Shown piece after piece: positions 16,851-24,997 of a DNA stretch of 64,000 nt. The position numbers and the translations under genes are program-made. The DNA comes from an uncultured Eubacteriales bacterium. Lineage in GTDB: Bacteria; Bacillota; Clostridia; Oscillospirales; CAG-272. Location: contig CAKRZR010000006.1 in NCBI GenBank assembly GCA_934433485.1, positions 1 through 64,000 on the forward strand. The letters run 5' to 3'. How positions within the stretch are numbered: position 1 is the first letter of the stretch; each line of letters begins with the position of its first letter. The notes below the pieces were generated by a model. That model did no database searches. It was not told the DNA's origin and saw only the letters and a list, made by a program, of their open reading frames with translations.

Positions 16851-16917
16851 CGCGGGGGCTTCTCCGGCGGGTACCCAAACCGGATTGTTTCAATTGTGTT
16901 ACACCCTGGCTTTTCCC

Positions 16918-16946
16918 TTGACAGGACAGCCGCCATCGTGTATACT
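16918..16946 (+). promoter_or_regulatory. Consensus sigma-A promoter of orphan small RNA
   Basis: TTGACA (16918-16923), 17-bp spacer, TATACT (16941-16946). No convincing coding frame follows on this strand before the terminator. Confidence 0.7.
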
Positions 16947-16951
16947 CTATA

Positions 16952-17110
16952 CAAAGCCGTCAGGGAGTGCTGTTGGACCGGGGAATTGTACCCCGGATGC
17001 ATCAAGCAGTCTGGCGGCTCTTTGTCTGCTGTCGTACAAGGCTCTTTCTCGCAGATATACCGACGAGCATGAAAAAAACCGCTTCTATGGGATGTAGAGG
17101 CGGTTTTTTG
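16952..17110 (+). ncRNA. Predicted orphan small RNA of about 160 nt
   Basis: Lies between convergent genes with its own consensus promoter. Predicted structure: a long first hairpin with ACAAAG at 16951-16956 pairing with CTTTGT at 17020-17025, a CCGTCAG/CTGGCGG helix, and an apical CCGGGG/CCCCGG helix (about 16977-16996); a second weaker hairpin (about 17026-17070, TGCT-GTCG with CGAC-AGCA); and a terminator hairpin ACCGCTTCTA...TAGAGGCGGT followed by T6 ending near 17109. The terminator also works for the minus-strand EamA gene. Not SRP RNA (no tetraloop/asymmetric loop motif) and not a T-box; the ends do not pair as in 6S RNA. Family not recognised. Confidence 0.5.
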
Positions 17111-17120
17111 TGTGTTTCGG

Positions 17121-18077
17121 TTATTTTGTGCTGTGGGCGGGGGCGGGCTTATGCCTGAATTTCATCTGGGTGCACAGCACGCCGATGAAGATCAGTGTGC
17201 AGCCGATGTAGCCGCGGACAGTCATGCGTTCGTGGAGGATGAGTGCGCCGCCGATGACGCTGAACATGGACTCCATCGACAGGATCACGGACGCGATGGC
17301 GGGATCGGCGCGTTTCTGACCGAGCACCTGGCAGGTGTACGCGACGCCGACAGACATAAAGCCGCCGTAGAGGAGCGGGATAAGCGCCGCGCCGAGGTCA
17401 GAGAGCGATTCCGGCGTGTGGCTCCCGCAGGCGACGGTGATGCCCCATGCCGCAAGGCTGATCAGGGAACAGACGAGGAACTGTACCATGGAGAAGCGCA
17501 GAGAATAAAGTGCGTCGCCAAAATGGTCGATGACGAGGATATGGGCGGCGAAGAGAACGGCGCATCCGAGAACGACCAGATCCTCCGGCGCGATGGTGAA
17601 CGCGGACGAAACGGAGACGAGAAACAGCCCAACCGCGGCAAATCCGACGCCGATCCAGGTGAAGAGCCCTGCCTTTTTGCCGAACGCGAGGTTGAACAGC
17701 GGCACGAGCACCATATACAGGGCGGTCAGAAAACCGGCGCGTCCGGAGGAATCGGGGAACCCGGCTCTCTGAAACAGCTCAATGCCGTATTGCTGCAGGG
17801 TGGAAGCGGCACATAGAAGGACTCCGCAGACGATCCCGGCTAAGATGGTCAGACGCATGGTGTTTTTATGCACTGCCGCGTCGGTGGATTTCTTTTCAAA
17901 CAAGGCGATGACGGGAATCAGCGACAGTCCGCCGATGCCGAAACGGATGCCGTTGAATAAAAACGTGCCGACGTGATCGCTGCCGACGGTCTGCGCGACA
18001 AAGGCGAAGCCCCAGACAACGGCGGTGATGATGAGAAAGACGATGCCCATGCCGGTCGTCTTTTTTTGTGCTTGCAT
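17121..18077 (-). CDS. EamA-family (DMT superfamily) transporter
   Basis: 318-residue inner-membrane protein with ten predicted hydrophobic helices in two EamA repeats. The N-terminal repeat begins GIVFLIITAVVWGFAFVAQ, with the family's W-G-x-x-F signature; the second repeat ends IASVILSMESMFSVIGGALILHERMTVRGYIGCTLIFIGVL, with the conserved E-x-x-F and E-R residues. Drug/metabolite transporters of this type export or exchange amino acids, nucleotides or other small metabolites; the substrate is unknown. AGAGGTAGC lies upstream of the ATG. Monocistronic, ends at the shared bidirectional terminator near 17110. Confidence 0.88.
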   Translation of the reverse strand: MQAQKKTTGMGIVFLIITAVVWGFAFVAQTVGSDHVGTFLFNGIRFGIGGLSLIPVIALFEKKSTDAAVHKNTMRLTILAGIVCGVLLCAASTLQQYGIELFQRAGFPDSSGRAGFLTALYMVLVPLFNLAFGKKAGLFTWIGVGFAAVGLFLVSVSSAFTIAPEDLVVLGCAVLFAAHILVIDHFGDALYSLRFSMVQFLVCSLISLAAWGITVACGSHTPESLSDLGAALIPLLYGGFMSVGVAYTCQVLGQKRADPAIASVILSMESMFSVIGGALILHERMTVRGYIGCTLIFIGVLCTQMKFRHKPAPAHSTK

Positions 18078-18284
18078 GCTGCTACCTCTTGTGAAAAAAA
18101 TTGCAAAACGATAGAATAATTATACCACACGGCGCGTCGATTCGCAAGAGGAAAAAAGCCGAAGGCGTGCACGGAAGCGCGTGGAATCTTAGGCAAGGTG
18201 ACGAGGAAACCCCTGGTTTCAGGTTATTTGTGCAGAGGGTTCCGGGAAATTTTCCGGCGATTTTGAGAAAATCCGCGCGAACGG

Positions 18285-18313
18285 TGGACAAACGGGTGTT
18301 TTTATGCTATAAT
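18285..18313 (+). promoter_or_regulatory. Sigma-A promoter for the restriction-helicase-like remnant
   Basis: TGGACA (18285-18290), 17-bp spacer, TATAAT (18308-18313); about 47 bases of leader then GAGGTG and ATG at 18367. Confidence 0.7.
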
Positions 18314-18366
18314 ATCGACAGTAGAAAGCAGGAAAAGACAGCCTTTGCGGAAATGAGGTGTATACA

Positions 18367-19182
18367 ATGGCGAAGCATGCGGCGGAAACAGCGGACGCGA
18401 TTGTCCGGACGGCGCTTACCCTGTTCGGCGGCGACGGAACGGGCGAGGGATTCTACCGCGGCGAACCGTACGAGATCCCCGGAGACAACCAGTTGCGCCT
18501 GACAGGAACGGAAATGGGCTACGGAAACCGCCTTCCCACGCAGGGCGCATTTTCGACAGACACAGCGTTATATTGCCCTGTGGGAAACGCTGTGCCGGAG
18601 TCGGCGCGGGAGAAACGGATCTATTCGTTCGCGTGCAGCCCTTGCGATCGCATTTACGCGGCGGTACAGGTGATTTTCGCGCTGCATCTGCGCCGCGGTG
18701 TGCGAAAGTGCGTTGTGGCGGTGCGCAGTCTCGTAGAGCGGGAGCAGATCCGGCAGGCGATGGAGGTCTATACGGCGCATTTCGCGGAGCAGTATCGCCT
18801 TGCCACACCGGTGATCCGCGTGTACGACAGCGCCGACCGCGACGGACTGCGTGGCTATCTCACCGCGGAGGGCATCGGCATCCTGCTCATCAACCGCGAA
18901 AATTTCGACCGCGACGCCAATCTTCTCCGCCGACAGAGCGCGGAATTTTCCGGCAGAACACCGCTGTCGCTTCTCCGGAGGGCGCATCCCCTCGTCGTGA
19001 CGCTGACAAACGCAGGGAAACCGCTCGAGAGGCTCCTTACCCACACCGCGCAATTTGCACCGCTGTGTACGCTGGCATTCACGGAAAAGCCGGATCGCAC
19101 CGGCGCGACATACCCGGTCTATATCGGCACAAGCTGCGCCGCACCGGAGGAAACGGACGGGCAGATCCGCCTCGGAGAATAA
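18367..19182 (+). CDS. Degenerate type III restriction helicase-like protein (ATPase motifs lost)
   Basis: 271-residue soluble protein. From about residue 85 it reads like the first RecA domain of type III restriction Res subunits: YAAVQVIFALHLRRGVRKCV corresponds to the strand and helix after motif I, then HFAEQY, RVYDSADRDGLRGYL, GILLINRENF, SGRTPLSLLRRAHPLVVTL and APLCTLAFTE, in the order these blocks occur in that family (recalled from memory, not searched). The Walker A position reads ACSPCDR instead of GTGKT, and the motif II position reads TLTNAG instead of DEPQ, so ATP hydrolysis is not expected. The second RecA lobe and nuclease domain are missing. The frame is intact with its own promoter and ribosome-binding site, so it may be a repurposed protein rather than decay. 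No methylase gene adjacent. Family assignment is inference. Confidence 0.55.
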   Translation: MAKHAAETADAIVRTALTLFGGDGTGEGFYRGEPYEIPGDNQLRLTGTEMGYGNRLPTQGAFSTDTALYCPVGNAVPESAREKRIYSFACSPCDRIYAAVQVIFALHLRRGVRKCVVAVRSLVEREQIRQAMEVYTAHFAEQYRLATPVIRVYDSADRDGLRGYLTAEGIGILLINRENFDRDANLLRRQSAEFSGRTPLSLLRRAHPLVVTLTNAGKPLERLLTHTAQFAPLCTLAFTEKPDRTGATYPVYIGTSCAAPEETDGQIRLGE

Positions 19183-19210
19183 AAGTTCGCGAATTTTTGT
19201 TCCAAAACCC

Positions 19211-19239
19211 TTGTAATCCATCCCGTTTTGTGGTATGCT
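19211..19239 (+). promoter_or_regulatory. Sigma-A promoter for uvrB
   Basis: TTGTAA (19211-19216), 17-bp spacer, TATGCT (19234-19239) with TGTGG just before the -10. The 185-base leader contains repeat copy 2; no LexA-type box was recognised. Confidence 0.6.
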
Positions 19240-19308
19240 ATAGGAAAAAGACGAGAGGGAACGGACGCAGCGAAAAAATGGCGTATCGAAAACTGAGGCA
19301 CAAACGCA

Positions 19309-19420
19309 GCCCGACTTGCACAGTCAATATCTTTTCCCCTTTTTCATAAAAGTTTTGCTGGAGCTGGAACGAACAAGTTCGTTCTCAAAAGCGACCGTTC
19401 TCCCCGTTCCCCGTTTCCCC
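19309..19420 (+). repeat. Dispersed intergenic repeat, copy 2
   Basis: Left box GCCCGACTTGCAC, then CCTTTTTCATAAAAGTTTTGC, GGAGCTG, a GAACGAAC/GTTCGTTC hairpin (19367-19384), CAAAAGCGACCG and a C-rich tail. Lies in the uvrB leader, ending ten bases before the start codon. Confidence 0.65.
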
Positions 19421-19430
19421 TGAGGTATCT

Positions 19431-21434
19431 ATGAAAGATCAGTTTCAATTGAAAGCCCCGTATCAGCCGACCGGTGATCAGCCGGAGGCGATCGATAAGC
19501 TGTGCGCCGGACTGGACGCCGGTATGCGTTTTCAGACGTTACTTGGCGTAACCGGCTCCGGTAAGACGTTTACCATGGCGAACGTTATCGCGCGGATGAA
19601 TCGACCGACGCTGGTGCTCGCGCACAATAAGACTCTCGCCGCGCAGCTCTGCATGGAGTTTCGCGCTTTCTTTCCCGACAATGCCGTGGAATATTTCGTG
19701 TCGTACTACGACTATTACCAGCCCGAGGCGTACGTGCCGGGAAAGGATATCTACATCGAAAAGGACTCGTCCATCAACGACGAGATCGACAAGCTCCGCC
19801 ACAGCGCCACCTCCGCGCTGTTTGAACGGCGCGACGTCATCATTGTGTCGAGCGTGTCGTGTATCTACTCCCTCGGTCCCCCGGAGGAGTATAAAAAACA
19901 GGTCATCGGCGTGCGTCCCGGACTGGAGATCTCCCGCAACGAGCTTGCCGCGCTGCTTTTGCAGTCCTCGTACGACCGCAACGACGCCAATTTTGTCCGC
20001 GGCAACTTCCGCATGCGCGGCGATACCTTGGACGTTTATCCCGCCGGCTACTCCGAACGCGCCATCCGCGTGGAATTTTTCGGCGACGAGGTCGATCGCG
20101 TGCTCGAATTTGACCCGCTCACCGGCAAGATCCACCAGAGTCTCAACTACGTAGCCATCTATCCCGCCACCCACTATGTCATGGATCCCGCCGGGAAGGA
20201 AATGTACATCGCGCGCATTGAGGAGGAGCTGGCGGATCGGCTTGACTTCTTCCGTGCGCAGAATAAGCTGTTGGAGGCGCAGCGGCTGGAGGAGCGTACC
20301 CGGTACGATATCGAGATGATCCGCGAGATCGGCTACTGCTCCGGCATCGAGAACTATTCCGCCGTGTTCGCGGGCAGAGAACCGGGATCGACGCCGTATA
20401 CGCTGCTCGACTATTTCCCGAAGGATTTTCTGCTTTTCGTCGACGAGAGCCACGTCACCATTCCGCAGGTCAGCGGCATGAGCGGCGGCGATCTGGCGCG
20501 TAAGAAGAACCTCGTCGAATACGGCTTCCGCCTGCCGTCCGCGTACGACAACCGACCGCTCCGGTTCGATGAGTTCGAAAAAAAGCTGAACCAGACCATT
20601 CTCGTTTCCGCCACGCCCGCCGAGTACGAGCTGTCCCATTCGTCGCAGGTCGTGGAGCAGATCATCCGCCCGACGGGACTGGTCGATCCCGAGGTCGAGG
20701 TGCGCCCGATCGAGACGCAGGTGGACGACGTGCTGTCCGAGATCCGTGCCAGAACCGCGCGGGGAGAACGGGTCCTTGTCACCACGCTCACCAAAAAAAT
20801 GGCGGAGGATCTCACCGAATATTTGGACGGACAGGGCGTGCGCGTGCAGTATATCCACCATAACATCGACTCCATGGAGCGCACCGAGCTCATCCGCAAC
20901 CTGCGCCTGGGCGTGTTCGACGTGCTGGTCGGCATCAATCTGCTGCGCGAGGGCATCGATCTGCCGGAGGTCACGCTGGTCGCCATCCTCGACGCGGATA
21001 AGGAGGGTTTGTTCCGCTCCGCACGCTCGCTCATTCAGATGATCGGACGCGCTGCCCGGAACGCGAACGGCAAGGTAATCCTTTACGCCGACACGATCAC
21101 GGATTCCATGAAAACCGCCATCGACGAAACGGAGCGGCGCCGCGCCATCCAGATCGCGTACAACGAAGCGCACGGCATCATCCCGCAGACGATCGTCAAG
21201 CCGGTCGCGCAGTCCATTGCCATAGGCACGGAGGAGGAAGGCAAAAAGTCCCGCCGTGGAAGATCGTCCCAGAGTGCCGTCGAGGTGCTGCCTGTCGAGA
21301 AAAACGGTAGTATGAAGAAGGAGGATCGCATCGCCGCGCTGACCGAGGAGATGAAAAAAGCGGCAAAGGAGCTGCGATTCGAGGAAGCCGCCTATCTCCG
21401 CGACCGCATCCGCGAGCTGGAAGCCACAAAATAA
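19431..21434 (+). CDS. uvrB: Excinuclease ABC subunit UvrB
   Basis: 667-residue UvrB, the damage-verifying helicase-like subunit of nucleotide excision repair. Visible features: Walker A GVTGSGKT (near residue 40), the beta-hairpin with YYDYYQPEAYVP (near 92-103), DEIDKLRHSATSAL, motif II region VDESHVTIPQ, the ATP-binding motif VI QMIGRAARN (near 540) and a C-terminal UVR domain (EDRIAALTEEMKKAAKELRFEEAAYLRDRI) that contacts UvrC. Length is normal. A TGAGGT sequence precedes the ATG. It stands alone here; uvrA and uvrC are not in the window. Confidence 0.98.
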   Translation: MKDQFQLKAPYQPTGDQPEAIDKLCAGLDAGMRFQTLLGVTGSGKTFTMANVIARMNRPTLVLAHNKTLAAQLCMEFRAFFPDNAVEYFVSYYDYYQPEAYVPGKDIYIEKDSSINDEIDKLRHSATSALFERRDVIIVSSVSCIYSLGPPEEYKKQVIGVRPGLEISRNELAALLLQSSYDRNDANFVRGNFRMRGDTLDVYPAGYSERAIRVEFFGDEVDRVLEFDPLTGKIHQSLNYVAIYPATHYVMDPAGKEMYIARIEEELADRLDFFRAQNKLLEAQRLEERTRYDIEMIREIGYCSGIENYSAVFAGREPGSTPYTLLDYFPKDFLLFVDESHVTIPQVSGMSGGDLARKKNLVEYGFRLPSAYDNRPLRFDEFEKKLNQTILVSATPAEYELSHSSQVVEQIIRPTGLVDPEVEVRPIETQVDDVLSEIRARTARGERVLVTTLTKKMAEDLTEYLDGQGVRVQYIHHNIDSMERTELIRNLRLGVFDVLVGINLLREGIDLPEVTLVAILDADKEGLFRSARSLIQMIGRAARNANGKVILYADTITDSMKTAIDETERRRAIQIAYNEAHGIIPQTIVKPVAQSIAIGTEEEGKKSRRGRSSQSAVEVLPVEKNGSMKKEDRIAALTEEMKKAAKELRFEEAAYLRDRIRELEATK

Positions 21435-21443
21435 CCGTATATC

Positions 21444-21486
21444 AAAAAAAATCCGCTGTCCCCACGAAAGGAACGGCGGATTTTTT
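21444..21486. terminator. Bidirectional terminator between uvrB and rluA-type gene
   Basis: AAAATCCGC and GCGGATTTTTT form the stem base, with A and T runs on either side suited to both converging genes. Confidence 0.8.
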
Positions 21487-21493
21487 ATCGATT

Positions 21494-22123
21494 TTATTCT
21501 TCCGGCATGTCCAGCGCGAACGATACCGTCTCCCCGGTGTCCGGATCGGGGAAGGACAGGGCGCGGCACCAGAGCGAGAGTCCGTGATACGGGAGCCTCG
21601 CACCGTATTTTTTATCCCCAAGGAGCGGATGACGGCGGCTGGCGAACTGTACGCGGATCTGGTGCGTCCGACCGGTTTCCAACACGACCTCGCACAGCGC
21701 GCACGGCTTGTCCGCGACGGTGCGTTCCGACAGCACGCGATAGGTCAGCCGCGCCGATTTTGTACCGCCGCGCGGTTTGTCCACGACGAATGCCTGCTTT
21801 TTGCGCCGATCAAAGAACAGCTCATCCTCCATGACGCCTATGGCAGGCTCCGGCACACCCTCGCACAGCGCGAGATACGTTTTGTGGAACCGGTGGTCGG
21901 ACAGTGCACGGCTCAGCGCACCTGCGGCTTCCTGCGTCGTCGCGTAGACCATCAGTCCGGCGGTCGTCACGTCGAGCCGGTGGACGGGATAGACATCGGG
22001 CAGGGACAGTGCGGCGGCGAGCAGCTGCGGCATGCCACGTCCATCCGGGGCGGATTCCGACAGCACGCCGCGCGGCTTGACGCAGACGACGTACGACGGG
22101 GCTTGTTTTAGAATCTCGATCAA
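21494..22123 (-). CDS. RluA-family RNA pseudouridine synthase
   Basis: 209-residue pseudouridine synthase that converts uridine to pseudouridine in RNA. Family motifs: VVCVKPRGVLSE near the start, VYPVHRLDVTTAGLMV near residue 45 with the catalytic aspartate in HRLD, KTYLALCEG (near 82) and GRTHQIRVQFASRRHPLLGDKKYG (near 150). No N-terminal S4 domain, and it is shorter than RluD; the target (rRNA or tRNA) cannot be predicted. The gene starts four bases after the stop of the small membrane protein gene, so the two form one operon driven by the promoter near 22436. Confidence 0.9.
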   Translation of the reverse strand: MIEILKQAPSYVVCVKPRGVLSESAPDGRGMPQLLAAALSLPDVYPVHRLDVTTAGLMVYATTQEAAGALSRALSDHRFHKTYLALCEGVPEPAIGVMEDELFFDRRKKQAFVVDKPRGGTKSARLTYRVLSERTVADKPCALCEVVLETGRTHQIRVQFASRRHPLLGDKKYGARLPYHGLSLWCRALSFPDPDTGETVSFALDMPEE

Positions 22124-22126
22124 GGT

Positions 22127-22318
22127 TTATTTTCTCCGTTTGCCGCGCAGGGTGACGTACATCAGAAACAGCGCGATGCAGACGATGGCGGCAATGATGC
22201 CGAAATTGACGTCTCCGGTCGGCGGCGCGTACGGTTCCACGACGGGGGCGGTGTCGATATGCGATAGCGGAAGGAGCACGGCGGTAAGAATGCGGGAAAA
22301 TTTTAGATAAGCTTGCAT
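22127..22318 (-). CDS. Small single-pass membrane protein, unknown function
   Basis: 63-residue protein: short basic N-terminus with a weak hydrophobic stretch, a proline-rich loop (VVEPYAPPTG), then one clear transmembrane helix (FGIIAAIVCIALFLMYVTL) ending in RGKRRK. The start is supported by AAAAGGAGGC upstream of the ATG and a consensus promoter about 90 bases further up. Leads the operon with the pseudouridine synthase. No family recognised. Confidence 0.65.
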   Translation of the reverse strand: MQAYLKFSRILTAVLLPLSHIDTAPVVEPYAPPTGDVNFGIIAAIVCIALFLMYVTLRGKRRK

Positions 22319-22407
22319 GGCTGCCTCCTTTTTGATGCTCTACAATGTTAGACGATGGGAATATGAGGAAAAATCGCGAATCGTGTAAACAATCTGTAAC
22401 TATCCTT

Positions 22408-22436
22408 ATTATACAGGATGCCGCGCGTTTTGTCAA
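22408..22436 (-). promoter_or_regulatory. Perfect-consensus sigma-A promoter (minus strand)
   Basis: On the minus strand TTGACA (22436-22431), 17-bp spacer, TATAAT (22413-22408), matching the consensus at all 12 positions. Drives the small membrane protein/pseudouridine synthase operon with a leader of about 80 bases. Confidence 0.85.
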
Positions 22437-22650
22437 TGGCATTTTCATAAAAAATTCACACCTGTCGTGGAAATGTTTACAATATTTTTTCTGCCGAATC
22501 ACAAAAAGCCTACAAATGTCGCTTTGTGGTGTGGGAGCGGGAAACGGGTCGAAGGGTACGGCTGCGACGGTGCGCGAGAGGGCAAAACGAAAGAAATTGA
22601 CGTTTTCCGCGCTTTGAGCAAAAAAATCACAGAATATTTGCGCAATGTAC

Positions 22651-22679
22651 TTGCAAGTTGGAAACCGTTATATTATAAT
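22651..22679 (+). promoter_or_regulatory. Sigma-A promoter for the carbohydrate island
   Basis: TTGCAA (22651-22656), 17-bp spacer, TATAAT (22674-22679); leader of about 195 bases before the isomerase ATG. The 560-base gap 22319-22881 holds this promoter and the divergent one; nothing else recognised. Confidence 0.7.
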
Positions 22680-22881
22680 AAGACTGTAGCGGAATGGAAT
22701 CGCGAATTGTGGAAAATACGAAACCGTCGTTGGCCCGTGCGGTTGCGATGGAAACGGATTTTACTTTTCGCGCACTCCGCGACAGCGATTCCCGCAAAAA
22801 ATGACGAAGTGAAGCGACACCGCGGCATGCGGTAAAGATATACCCTGGAGAGGGAAAGAAAAAACTAAGGAGGCGAAAACG

Positions 22882-23742
22882 ATGCTGAACATCGGGATTA
22901 CCACGCGGTCGTTCAACGGATTGTCGGTCGCGGAAACGGCCGGACGGATGCAGGAGATCGGATTTAAGTGCACGGAGCTATGCTTTGTCCACAGCGATCT
23001 CGGCGGCTGGACGTACAACGGAATCGGGGATCTCACGGGGATCACGCCGGTGCGTATCAAGGAAGCGGCGGACGAATTCCGTTCGCGCGGGATTGAGGTG
23101 ACGTCGCTCGGCATGTTCACGGATCTGCGCAATCCGGACGACGAGGTGATGGCGCGCGAGAAGGAATACATACTCCGGTACATCGACATGGCTGCGGAGG
23201 CGGGGATTCCGTATCTGGCAAGCGAATGCGGCTTCACGCCGGGACAGCGCGGCATCAACGCGGACCGGTACGAATCGGACTACGCGCGCATCAAGGAAAC
23301 GCTGCGGTTCGCGTGTCTGGAAGCGGAGGCGCGCGGGGTGCACATGGCGCTGGAGGCGTGCGTACTGGACGTGATCCCGTCGCCGCGCAGACTCAAGACG
23401 CTGATTGAGGAATTGGAGGCGGAGTCGGGCGTACGGCTCGGCGCGATGCTCGATCCGGCGAACTTCATCGCGGCGGAGGACGAGGAAGGCATGTTCCGGC
23501 ACCTGAAGCACGACGTGTACTACTTCCACGGCAAGGACCGCAAAATCAACTCGACCTACGGCGTGAACCTCGGCGACGGGGACATCGACTGGCCGCGGTT
23601 CATGGAGCTGTACATGCGCTTCACGGACAAGGTGCCGTTCATCCTCGAATATGCGAACAAGGACAACTGCGCCGAAATCAAAGCCCGCGCGGAAGCGGCA
23701 TACGAGACGGCGTTGCAGAACATCCTCGGTCGTCTGGACTGA
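22882..23742 (+). CDS. Sugar phosphate isomerase/epimerase (xylose isomerase-like TIM barrel)
   Basis: 286-residue protein of the AP endonuclease 2/xylose isomerase-like TIM-barrel superfamily. Metal-ligand candidates follow the family order: E in HMALEACV (near 153), D in GAMLDPANF (near 187), H in YYFHGKDRK (near 216) and E in FILEYAN (near 257). Such enzymes interconvert ketoses, 3-keto sugars or inositol derivatives; the exact reaction is unknown. AAGGAGG precedes the ATG. First gene of the plus-strand carbohydrate island that also includes Gfo/Idh/MocA oxidoreductases, a frequent partnership in 3-keto-glycoside and inositol breakdown. Confidence 0.85.
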   Translation: MLNIGITTRSFNGLSVAETAGRMQEIGFKCTELCFVHSDLGGWTYNGIGDLTGITPVRIKEAADEFRSRGIEVTSLGMFTDLRNPDDEVMAREKEYILRYIDMAAEAGIPYLASECGFTPGQRGINADRYESDYARIKETLRFACLEAEARGVHMALEACVLDVIPSPRRLKTLIEELEAESGVRLGAMLDPANFIAAEDEEGMFRHLKHDVYYFHGKDRKINSTYGVNLGDGDIDWPRFMELYMRFTDKVPFILEYANKDNCAEIKARAEAAYETALQNILGRLD

Positions 23743-23746
23743 TGGG

Positions 23747-23858
23747 ACGCGGGGAACGGGGGGAACGAGGAAACGCGGCTTCTTGTAAGAAGCCTGGCAA
23801 GAACTTTCATGAAAAAGGAAAAGGGTTTTGTTTGTGCAGATCCGGGCTTGCCGGTATT
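23747..23858 (-). repeat. Dispersed intergenic repeat, copy 3 (reverse orientation)
   Basis: Reads on the minus strand as left box CCCGGATCTGCACAAAC, CCTTTTTCATGAAAGTTCTTGC, a GGCTTCTT/AAGAAGCC hairpin (23777-23794) and a C-rich tail. The tail starts four bases after the stop codon of the upstream gene. Confidence 0.65.
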
Positions 23859-24026
23859 GCTTGTGTAACACGCTTTATCTGAAGCGAACTTGCTATCGTA
23901 GGCGTTTTTAACTGCGGTTCCTTTGTCTATTTAGTTGGGTTTGTGCTGCTGTGCATTGCATGGCGGTGCTGATCTGTAAATTGTTTTACTATAAAGTAGA
24001 AAATTTCATCCGAAAAGGAGAGTTTT

Positions 24027-24824
24027 ATGATTAAGTTAGGTGTGAACAGCGTACTGTTCAAGACGGTATCGTTCCGCGAAGCGGCGGAAGCGATCAAGAA
24101 GTGCGGCTACGACGGTGTGGAAATTTCCGCGATCGCCGGGATGTGCGAGCATCTGAACCTGTCCGCCTGGAAGGAGCAGGCTGCGGAGCTGCGCGCGATC
24201 AGCGAAGAGCTGGAACTGCCTTTCCTGTCCACGGAGGTTGCGTCCCGTGACAGAGAACGGCTGCTGACGGCGTTTGAGGCATGTGCCCAGATCGGGATTC
24301 CGATCGTGAACATTGGTCCTGGCGGCACGATGAACGATGAGGACAGCCTGAAGGCGGCGATCGCGGAGACGCAGTCTCTGGCGGAGGACGCGGAAAAGTT
24401 CGGTATCACGCTGTGCGTCAAGGCGCATGTGGGTGCTGCCGTATATTCCACGCCGACGACGCTGCGGATGATGGATTACGTGACCTCTCCGGCGTTTGGC
24501 GTAGACATGGATCCGTCCCACATCCACAGAGCGGGCGAGAATCCGGCGAAAGCGCTGCCGGCGGTATTGTCCCGCATGAAGCACATCCACATCCGCGACT
24601 GCAAGGGCGACGGCCCGTCCCCGGGAGATCCGACGAACCAGGCATGCGGCAGAGGCGACATCGATCTGTTCGGCTACTTCCGCGCGATGGTGGACGCCGA
24701 CTACAACGGACCGGTCTGCCTGGAGGTCATCGGTCCCGACCAGACGCTGACGGACGCTACCCGGATCGCGGCGGAAAGCTACGGCTACATGAACGCGATC
24801 CTCAAAAATCTCGGCGCGCGGTAA
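24027..24824 (+). CDS. Sugar phosphate isomerase/epimerase, second paralogue
   Basis: 265-residue TIM-barrel protein of the same superfamily as the gene upstream but of a different subgroup: MIKLGVNSVLFK at the start, EISAIAGMCEHLNLS (near 37), FGVDMDPSHIHRAG (near 160) with D and H metal-ligand candidates, HIHIRDCKGDGPSPGDPTNQACGRGDID (near 190) and CLEVIGPD (near 234). It resembles hydroxypyruvate isomerase/inosose-type enzymes, but I cannot name the substrate. AAAAGGAG lies six bases before the ATG. Separated from the preceding isomerase by repeat copy 3, so it may have its own promoter; none near consensus was found. Confidence 0.85.
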   Translation: MIKLGVNSVLFKTVSFREAAEAIKKCGYDGVEISAIAGMCEHLNLSAWKEQAAELRAISEELELPFLSTEVASRDRERLLTAFEACAQIGIPIVNIGPGGTMNDEDSLKAAIAETQSLAEDAEKFGITLCVKAHVGAAVYSTPTTLRMMDYVTSPAFGVDMDPSHIHRAGENPAKALPAVLSRMKHIHIRDCKGDGPSPGDPTNQACGRGDIDLFGYFRAMVDADYNGPVCLEVIGPDQTLTDATRIAAESYGYMNAILKNLGAR

Positions 24825-24835
24825 GCTCCATTTTG

Positions 24836-24867
24836 GCGGGGAGATCCATTTGCGTGGGTCTCTCCGC
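24836..24867 (+). terminator. Hairpin after isomerase gene (no T run)
   Basis: A 12-base arm GCGGGGAGATCC pairs with GGGTCTCTCCGC but no T tract follows, so it may stabilise or process the mRNA rather than end it. Confidence 0.45.
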
Positions 24868-24997
24868 GCATTCCCATAGAATCCTTTGCAATTGCAGGCG
24901 CACATGACAGATCTAAGCGCGGCAGAACCGACCGATTACGCGGTACCACAGTATCCCCGAAAACACGACAGATTACGTTTAGGAAGGAAATCCCGGC

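Noticed and set aside
16885..17097. A 70-codon frame over the orphan small RNA
   Set aside because: Starts before the promoter, has no ribosome-binding site, and the sequence is better explained by RNA hairpins.
16952..17110. Orphan RNA as 6S RNA, SRP RNA or T-box
   Set aside because: The ends do not pair as in 6S RNA, the SRP apical loop motif is absent, and there is no T-box core sequence or downstream amino-acid gene on that strand.
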